NCBI GenBank assembly: GCA_016199905.1 | Contig: JACQFU010000403.1 | Coordinates: 1-28,373 of the forward strand | Direction of reading: 5' to 3' | DNA: 28,373 bases | Source of the DNA: Candidatus Wallbacteria bacterium | GTDB taxonomy: Bacteria; Muiribacteriota; UBA6191; JACPRK01 | Shown: one piece after another, positions 7,433 to 12,825 of the stretch | Position numbering within the stretch: position 1 is the stretch's first letter | Layout of the letters: every line of letters begins with the position of its first letter | Position numbers and translations under genes: made by a program | The notes under the pieces: generated by a model | The model's input: only the letters and a program-made list of their open reading frames with translations | Database searches by the model: none | Told to the model about the DNA's origin: nothing

Positions 7433-9003
7433 AGCCGGATCGCCTCCTCGCGCGCTGCCGCGGGGAAGCCCACGCCTCCCATCATCAGGCCCACGGTTTC
7501 GCGATCCAGCTGCTCGGCGGGGACCTCGGCAAGCTGGCCTCGGAAGGCCACGAGGATGCGGTCCGAAAGGGCCAGCACTTCGTCGAGGTCGGTGGAGACC
7601 AGGAGGATCGCCATGCCGGCCGCGCGCGCTTGGAGCAGCCGGTTTTGCAGCGCCTCCGTGGCGGCGACGTCGAGGCCGCGAGTCGGATTGGCGGCCACCA
7701 GCGCCGTGGGGCGCTCCGAAAGCTCGCGCGCGAGCAAGAGCTTCTGTTGGTTGCCGCCGGAGAGCGTGCCGATCGCCCGGTCCGGGTCCGGCGGGCGAAC
7801 TTCGAACTTCGCGACCAGCTCGCGGGCGTTGGCGTCGAAGACCGACTGCAGCCGGAATGGTCCTCGGCGAAACGCTGGCCGCCGGTGGGCCCGCAGGGCC
7901 AGGTTGTCGGCCACCGACATCTCCAGCACGACGCCGCTTTGCGTGCGGTCCTCCGGGATGACGCCGAGCCCGGCGCGGGCCCGTTCGAGCGGACTTGCGC
8001 GCGTGAGGTCGCGGCCCCCGAGGCGCACCGTGCCGGAACGCGCGGGACGCATTCCCGAGAGCGTCTCGCAGATCTCGAGCTGGCCGTTGCCCTCGACACC
8101 CGCGATGCCGACGATCTCGCCCTCGCTTACGTGGAAGTTCATCGCAGGCCGGGGCGCAGCGGAGTCGACGCCAAGCTCGACGACCTCGAGCAGACGGGCC
8201 TGCCCTACCGGGAATCGAGGTCCACGAGACAGTCCCCCCAGGCTGTGGCCGACCATCCTGCGGGCCAGGTCCTGCTCATCGGTCGCGGCGGCGGCCACGG
8301 TCCCCTGCACCACACCCTGGCGAAGCACCGTGATGCGGCCGCAGATGTCGAGCACCTCCGACAGCTTGTGGGAGATGAAGACCACCGCACGGCCGCGGGC
8401 GGCGAGCTCGCGCAACGCCACGAAGAGGTCCCGCACTTCCGGAGGAGTCAAAACAGTCGTCGGCTCGTCCAACACCAGGATGCGCGCCCCCGAGGTGAGG
8501 GCCTTCACGATCTCGACGCGCTGGCGCTCGCCGAGAGAAAGCTCCGCGACCCGGCGGTCCGGCTCCAGCGCGAGGCCGAAGCCCGCGGCCAGCTCCCGAG
8601 CCCAAGCCTCTTCCACCGCGCGACGGTAGAGCCCTCCGCGCGCGGGGCCGCGGTCGAGGACCAGGTTCTCGGCCACCGTGAACGGCTCTACCAGGGCCAA
8701 GTGTTGATGGACCATGCCGATCCCGGCGGCTCGCGCGGCCCTCGGACCGTCGAGCGCAACGGGCCGCCCGTCGATCTCGATCCGCCCGGCGTCGGGCTTT
8801 ACGAGCCCGTAGAGGACGTTCATCAGCGTCGTCTTGCCGGCCCCGTTCTCGCCAAGCAGCGCGTGAATCTCGCCCGACTTCACTTCGAGTCCGACGTCGG
8901 CGAGCGCCGCCAGCTCCCCGAACCGCTTCGAGACGCCCCGCATCGAGAGCGCGGGCGCGCCGTCGGGGGGCGACGCCGGTGCCGTGCTCTCCACCGCCGT
9001 CAC
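7429..9003 (-). CDS. Double-domain ABC ATPase, nucleoside/sugar importer type
   Basis: A 524-residue protein with two ABC domains. The first has Walker A GENGAGKT at residues 51-58, signature LSLGERQ and Walker B ILVLDEPTT. The second has a degenerate Walker A (GVEGNGQLE, no Lys-Thr), a good signature LSGGNQQK and a degenerate Walker B (AANPTRGLD). That asymmetry is normal for RbsA/MglA/BmpE-type importers, so only the first site is expected to hydrolyse ATP well. The start is taken at GTG 9003 because it shares GTGA (9000-9003) with the stop of the binding-protein gene; an internal Met 20 residues on (MRGVSKRF) is the alternative. It powers the two permeases that follow. Confidence 0.92.
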   Translation of the reverse strand: MTAVESTAPASPPDGAPALSMRGVSKRFGELAALADVGLEVKSGEIHALLGENGAGKTTLMNVLYGLVKPDAGRIEIDGRPVALDGPRAARAAGIGMVHQHLALVEPFTVAENLVLDRGPARGGLYRRAVEEAWARELAAGFGLALEPDRRVAELSLGERQRVEIVKALTSGARILVLDEPTTVLTPPEVRDLFVALRELAARGRAVVFISHKLSEVLDICGRITVLRQGVVQGTVAAAATDEQDLARRMVGHSLGGLSRGPRFPVGQARLLEVVELGVDSAAPRPAMNFHVSEGEIVGIAGVEGNGQLEICETLSGMRPARSGTVRLGGRDLTRASPLERARAGLGVIPEDRTQSGVVLEMSVADNLALRAHRRPAFRRGPFRLQSVFDANARELVAKFEVRPPDPDRAIGTLSGGNQQKLLLARELSERPTALVAANPTRGLDVAATEALQNRLLQARAAGMAILLVSTDLDEVLALSDRILVAFRGQLAEVPAEQLDRETVGLMMGGVGFPAAAREEAIRL

Positions 9004-10001
9004 CTCTTGAAGGCGACCTTGCCCTCGACGATGCGGCGGCGCGCCTGTTCGAGCTTCTCTCGCGCAGCCTTCGGAATGCTGTCTTTCAACTTCGGATTGA
9101 GCACCAGCGTCGCTTGCCCGTTGGCCACGCCCAGCTCCAGCGGCCTGGCCTTGAATTTTCCCGCCGAGACCAGCTTGGCGGCCTCCACCATCGCCCCGGG
9201 GATGTCCACCACGGCACTGGCCAGCACGCGATCGGGCAGCACGGCATTCTGGTCCTTGATGCAGCCGAAGGCGTAGACGGACTTGTCCTTCGCCTCCTTC
9301 ACAGCCTGGAAGATTCCCAGGCCGGCTGCGTCGGCGTTGTGGAAAATGAATTCGGCGCCCTTCTGGATCTGGGCCTTCGCGGCCTCCTTGGCGGCGCCTG
9401 CGTCCTCCCAGTTGCCCACGTAGCCGGTCAGCACCTGGCCGCCGGGTTTGGCGGTCTGGAAGCCGAGGCGAAAGCCTTCGAAGCTCTGCTTCACGCCCGG
9501 AAGCTCCATGCCTCCGACGCAGCCGGCGATGCCGGTCTTCGACATCAGGCCGGCAAGATAGCCGCAGAGGTAGGCCGGCTCGTCGATGTTGATGACCAGC
9601 GGGGCCACGTTGGGCTCGCGGGCGGCCACTCCGGCGGTGACGATGAAGACGGTCTTGGGATACTCGTTGTGGAGGTGGTCCGCCGGGTCTTGGTACTCGA
9701 AGCCGTGGCCGAAGACGATGTCGTAGCCCTTTTCGCCGAAGGTGCGGAAGCTCTCTTCGAACTCGGAGGGGGTCTTGGTCTCGACCTGGCTGATCTTGGC
9801 GCCCAGCTCCTTCTCGATGCGCTTGAGGGCCTCGTAGGCCGTGGCGTTCCAGCCGGCATCGCTGATGGGGCCGGGCGACAGGAGCGCAGCCTGGAACGGC
9901 TTGCGTTCCTCGGCCGGGGCGGCCAGACCGAGCAGCCAGAAGCAGAGCAGCGCCGAGCCAAGCGCTGCTCTCGCGAGCGCCGAGGGGGAAAAACGCGCCA
10001 T
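9000..10001 (-). CDS. BMP-family (PnrA/Med-like) periplasmic substrate-binding protein
   Basis: A 333-residue exported binding protein. The first 30 residues form a signal peptide ending in an AAPA-type cleavage region; there is no proper lipobox, so a soluble periplasmic form is likely. Family marks are PGPISDAGWN at about 43-52 (nucleoside-binding start of BMP proteins), FGHGFEYQDP, GVKQSFEGFRLGF, GYVGNWEDAGAAKEAA and a C-terminal P-KLKDSIPK region. BMP-family members that have been studied bind purine or other nucleosides. ATG 10001 has GGAGGAGG just upstream (AAGGAGGAGGACG before ATG). It is first in the minus-strand run and so probably follows the main promoter in 10002-10167. Confidence 0.92.
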   Translation of the reverse strand: MARFSPSALARAALGSALLCFWLLGLAAPAEERKPFQAALLSPGPISDAGWNATAYEALKRIEKELGAKISQVETKTPSEFEESFRTFGEKGYDIVFGHGFEYQDPADHLHNEYPKTVFIVTAGVAAREPNVAPLVINIDEPAYLCGYLAGLMSKTGIAGCVGGMELPGVKQSFEGFRLGFQTAKPGGQVLTGYVGNWEDAGAAKEAAKAQIQKGAEFIFHNADAAGLGIFQAVKEAKDKSVYAFGCIKDQNAVLPDRVLASAVVDIPGAMVEAAKLVSAGKFKARPLELGVANGQATLVLNPKLKDSIPKAAREKLEQARRRIVEGKVAFKR

Positions 10002-10167
10002 CGTCCTCCTCCTTCCACCACGAACCGGGAGCGTGCCTCCGAGGGCCATGAGAATAGCATACGGACCGCAGTGGGCCGATTCGCAGAGGCGTGTTAACGT
10101 ACCCGGCGTCGCAGGGCGGGCTGTGGCAAGCGCCGGCGGTCCCGCGCGAACTCCAGGAGGCTCCACG
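10002..10167. promoter_or_regulatory. Divergent intergenic region (transporter operon / haemoglobin gene)
   Basis: These 166 bp separate two divergent starts and must hold promoters for both the seven-gene minus-strand run and the exported haemoglobin gene. Minus-strand TATGCT and TATTCT elements near 10055-10065 could serve as a -10, but no -35 with correct spacing was convincing. Ribosome sites are clear at both ends: GGAGGAGG for the binding protein and CAGGAGG (10154-10160) for the plus-strand gene. No operator-like dyad stood out. Confidence 0.4.
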
Positions 10168-11016
10168 ATGTCGATCCGAAGTTGTGTCGTCTTGCTCCTC
10201 GCACTTCTGCTGGCTCCCATGGCCGCGCCGGCCCGCGAGCCCGAGTGCCGGTACGGTTGCCAGGATCACCACTGCAAACACGAGCGCCTTTGGGAAGCGC
10301 ATCACTTCTACCTGGAGGGGCGGGCTCTGGCTCGCCGTGGCTACCTTGTTGCCGCCACCGACGTGCTGGAACACGCCTGCGACCTGGCGCCCGCGGAGGG
10401 CCGCTACCAGTTGCTTCTGGGCAAGGTGCTGCGTGAGAACGGCGATCCCAAGGGGGCCGTGATGCACCTGCGGATGGCGATGGAGACGGGCGACGAATCG
10501 GTCGAGGAGCAAGCCTCGCAATTGCTCGAGGCGCTCGGCGCCGCGCCCACACCGGAAGCCAAGACGGCTCCTGTCGAGGCATCGGCGAAGGCGCCCAAGA
10601 CGCCAAAGGCGAAGGCGCCGGCGAAGCCCAAGGTAGAGAAGCCCGACGGCGCCAAGAGCGCCGGGAAGTCGCTCTACGAGAAGCTCGGCGGCCACGACGC
10701 GATCCAGGAGGTCGTGGGCGAGTTCGTGGCCCGCGTCGGCGCCGACAAGCGGATCAACTCCTTCTTCGCCACGGCCGACCTCGAGGGTCTGAAGAAGAAC
10801 CTGGTCGACCAGATCGGCCAGGCGGCCGGCGGTCCGGAGGTCTACAAGGGCAGGAGCATGAAGGAGGCCCACAAGGGGCTGGGCGTGAAGGCCGTACACT
10901 TCGACGCGCTGGTGGAGGACCTGGTCGCCGTCCTCGACAAGTTCAAGGTCCCGGAGAAGGAGAAGAGCGCGTTGCTCGCCGTCCTCGGCCCCATGAAGGC
11001 CGATATCGTCGAGTAG
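10168..11016 (+). CDS. Exported TPR-group 1 truncated haemoglobin fusion
   Basis: A 282-residue protein with three parts. Residues 1-22 are a signal peptide (hydrophobic core, APA cleavage site). Residues about 40-125 are helical with TPR-like spacing (FYLEGRALARRGYLVAATDVLEHA, then a second pair). An Ala/Lys/Pro linker (126-167) follows. Residues 168-282 are a group 1 truncated haemoglobin: LYEKLGGHDAI, then VADK-type CD region, GGPEVYKGRSMKEAHKGL with proximal haem ligand His235, and HFDALVEDLV. Aligned by eye to M. tuberculosis trHbN, the B10 Tyr is Val187, E7 is Leu208 and the E11 Gln is Leu212, so the distal pocket looks apolar. A Cys/His cluster follows the signal peptide (Cys27, Cys31, Cys36, His38). 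ATG is preceded by CAGGAGG. The last 34 bp, with the stop, are part of the 36-bp repeat that flanks the downstream island. Haem sensing, gas binding or electron chemistry in the periplasm is possible, but not shown. Confidence 0.88.
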   Translation: MSIRSCVVLLLALLLAPMAAPAREPECRYGCQDHHCKHERLWEAHHFYLEGRALARRGYLVAATDVLEHACDLAPAEGRYQLLLGKVLRENGDPKGAVMHLRMAMETGDESVEEQASQLLEALGAAPTPEAKTAPVEASAKAPKTPKAKAPAKPKVEKPDGAKSAGKSLYEKLGGHDAIQEVVGEFVARVGADKRINSFFATADLEGLKKNLVDQIGQAAGGPEVYKGRSMKEAHKGLGVKAVHFDALVEDLVAVLDKFKVPEKEKSALLAVLGPMKADIVE

Positions 11017-11018
11017 GG
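10983..11018 (+). repeat. 36-bp direct repeat, left copy (att-like, at haemoglobin 3' end)
   Basis: This 36-bp stretch begins CCTCGGCCCC and ends GAGTAGGG. It covers the last eleven codons of the truncated haemoglobin gene, the stop codon and 2 bp beyond, and recurs without a mismatch at 15164-15199. It contains a hairpin-capable dyad (TCGGCC at 10985-10990, GGCCGA at 10998-11003) and the 8-bp palindrome CGATATCG (11001-11008). Confidence 0.9.
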
Positions 11019-11075
11019 GCGACTGTCACAGTTTGCTTCTACCGCTCCCGGGAAGTTCTGCGACGCCTTGTCGAG

Positions 11076-11089
11076 TGGGGCCGGCCCCA
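11076..11089. promoter_or_regulatory. 14-bp perfect palindrome upstream of the island operon
   Basis: TGGGGCCGGCCCCA is a perfect palindrome located 76 bp before the first island gene, inside the 146-bp leader between the left repeat and the operon. It could be an operator for a dimeric regulator. In GC-rich DNA a 14-bp palindrome is expected by chance about once or twice in a window this size, so its position is the only support. Confidence 0.3.
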
Positions 11090-11164
11090 TTCCGTACTTT
11101 CCACCCCGCTGGTCCCGAACGACGCGGACACTGTAGAGTGCCGCGAGATGCTGGAGTGTCCGTG

Positions 11165-11977
11165 ATGACGTACTCGACCTGGAAGTCGGCTTACGAGAAG
11201 CACGTCGCCTCGGCTGGCGCGAAGGCCGAAGCTCGGCTGTGGAATCTCGAAAACGAGACCCGCATCGACGGCGAATGCGAACGGTTCAAGGACCGACTGG
11301 GAGAACTGTTCGTCGAAGAGAGCCATAAGGGACTGGCGGAGACGGAGGCATCCGCGGCGGCCCTCGAGCGCGCGGTCCAGGAGCTGCGACCGGGTCGACA
11401 TCCCTCATTGGGACGGTTGGAGTCCGCCGATCGAACTGCGATTCCGGCGAGCGTCGAAACCTACCTCGATACGAACGAGATCGGCTGGCGATACCCAACA
11501 GCGTTCTTTCGGGGCCGCTCCGTCGAGCTTCCGGGCCCTCTCAAATGCCTTTCATCTCCGGGGAACTGGGTGCGTCACCGCCGTTTCATGTGGATCACTT
11601 TCGAGACGGGCGGCACGAGGGTGTCGCGCGAGTCGCCCACTGCGATCAAGCGGGAGTTAGGACTGCCGCACTTCAAGCAGGGCGCCCGGATCTATCGCTT
11701 CGAGCTCTCGCTTCCTCCGAACAGGAAGCGATTCATCCCCACCTGCCTCGACGCAGAGCTATACGAAGCCTGGCAGCGGCCTCCGAAAGGATCCGCATCC
11801 CACTGGGGGCTCACGCGCGATCTCACGGACGGACAGACCCGTTGGCCCGAGCTTGTCGTGGAAACCGATGACTACCTGGGAGACACATCGCCTGTTGGAA
11901 GACTCGTTTCGCCCGCGAGCCACGAGGAAGCGATCCAGAACGTGGCCGAGGACTACATGATTGGACGAGCTCCTTGA
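11165..11977 (+). CDS. Hypothetical protein, first gene of the repeat-flanked island
   Basis: I do not recognise this 270-residue protein. It has no signal peptide or membrane segment. The N-terminal 75 residues are charged and helical, likely to form a coiled or helical bundle (WKSAYEKHV, then ERFKDRLGELFVEES and AAALERAVQEL). Residues 100-190 look like mixed alpha/beta structure with aromatic and basic clusters (DTNEIGWRYPTAFFRGRSVELP, WVRHRRFMWITFE, RIYRFELSLPPNRKRFIP). The C-terminal part holds HWGLTRDLTDGQ and ends with an acidic helix. No catalytic motif was clear. ATG 11165 has GGAG 8 nt upstream (11153-11156); GTG 11162 directly before it is an alternative. Its stop overlaps a possible TTG start of the next gene, so the three island genes form one operon. 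Confidence 0.75.
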   Translation: MTYSTWKSAYEKHVASAGAKAEARLWNLENETRIDGECERFKDRLGELFVEESHKGLAETEASAAALERAVQELRPGRHPSLGRLESADRTAIPASVETYLDTNEIGWRYPTAFFRGRSVELPGPLKCLSSPGNWVRHRRFMWITFETGGTRVSRESPTAIKRELGLPHFKQGARIYRFELSLPPNRKRFIPTCLDAELYEAWQRPPKGSASHWGLTRDLTDGQTRWPELVVETDDYLGDTSPVGRLVSPASHEEAIQNVAEDYMIGRAP

Positions 11978-11982
11978 GTCGT

Positions 11983-12822
11983 ATGGATACGCAAACACTG
12001 ATTGCCTCGAGTCCGGGCGAGCTGACCGAGTATCTGTGGACGCGTTTTCGCCAAGTGGAGCCCACCGATCCGCCTCTCGGCCATCGATTTGGAGACGAAC
12101 CGCCGGCCCTGTTCGTCATCCAGACCGTGCGGGACTCCAACGATCCGGGATTTCGGCGGCGCGTTGTCAATGCGGCGCGTAGGAATCTGTCACGACTGGC
12201 CCTGCAGCTAGTGGCCGCGGGCGAGAACAAGCCGTCCTCGGAGGAAGACGACAATCAGCTCGCAAGCCTGGCATACTTTGCTTCCGAGATCGGCGCGCGA
12301 GAGCTGTCGGACGCGCTCTATCAATTCGCCAGCGCCTGGAAACTGGAGCGAGCGGGATTCGCTCTTGCCGCCACCGCGGGCCTGGCACATGTGGTGCGCA
12401 CGCTGGTCCGTCTGCAGTCCAGCGGCAGGTATGCCCCATTTTGGCGGGACCTCTGGGAAGACGGCCCCGTGGGCCTGGCCGGGCTTGCCTTTCATGGATG
12501 GTTCCGAGCGGACCCGGACGATGCGCTGGAGCATTTGGGGCAATTGGTCGAAAGAGCCGGCAGTCTCGACTTGCCCGGAGTCTTCTGGACGATCGTTTCG
12601 GAGGATTACCCGGGCGAAATCGAAGTCTTTCGGGCGGCGGCGGCATGCGACGAAGACCAGCGACGGCGGCTGCGGCTCGCGCTGGTGCAGGCCGACGCAG
12701 GTGCCGCCACGCTCAGGGACTTCGACCTGCAAGGCAACCCGCCGGCATTGGACGACGGTGGATTTCCGTGGAGTACCGACGTGCCGAAGAGCAGGTCGGA
12801 AGCTCCGCGTTGGGGAGGGTGA
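11983..12822 (+). CDS. Hypothetical helical protein, second gene of the island
   Basis: I do not recognise this 279-residue protein. It appears soluble and almost wholly alpha-helical, with regularly spaced Leu/Ala/Trp positions (LTEYLWTRFRQ, LASLAYFASEIGARELSDALYQFASAWKLE, ALAATAGLAHVVRTLVRL, LAGLAFHGWFRADPDDALEHLGQLVERAG). That pattern suggests a solenoid or helical bundle, perhaps an adaptor. ATG 11983 was chosen; an in-frame TTG at 11974 would share TTGA with the upstream stop and add three residues, a plausible coupled start. The next gene starts 4 bp after this stop, with the Shine-Dalgarno GGGAGGG (12813-12819) inside this gene. Constant association with the ATPase would imply one system (inference). 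Confidence 0.75.
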   Translation: MDTQTLIASSPGELTEYLWTRFRQVEPTDPPLGHRFGDEPPALFVIQTVRDSNDPGFRRRVVNAARRNLSRLALQLVAAGENKPSSEEDDNQLASLAYFASEIGARELSDALYQFASAWKLERAGFALAATAGLAHVVRTLVRLQSSGRYAPFWRDLWEDGPVGLAGLAFHGWFRADPDDALEHLGQLVERAGSLDLPGVFWTIVSEDYPGEIEVFRAAAACDEDQRRRLRLALVQADAGAATLRDFDLQGNPPALDDGGFPWSTDVPKSRSEAPRWGG

Positions 12823-12825
12823 GCC

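Noticed and set aside
9900..10001. Lipoprotein signal in the BMP-family protein (a Cys lies in the hydrophobic segment)
   Set aside because: The Cys is in the middle of the hydrophobic core and lacks a proper lipobox; a standard cleavage site follows later.
7429..10899. Reading the ABC ATPase as a 1156-residue protein from the longest open frame
   Set aside because: Everything before GTG 9003 is out-of-frame translation of the binding-protein and haemoglobin genes; the GTGA overlap and domain start give 524 residues.
11022..11032. ACTGTCACAGT next to the left repeat as an element terminus
   Set aside because: It has five-base arms only, and no matching sequence at the right end near 15142-15163.
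11019..11060. Weak similarity (CTACCGC) shortly after both copies of the 36-bp repeat, suggesting a longer duplication
   Set aside because: It is only about seven bases at slightly different distances (20 and 17 nt), within chance for GC-rich DNA.
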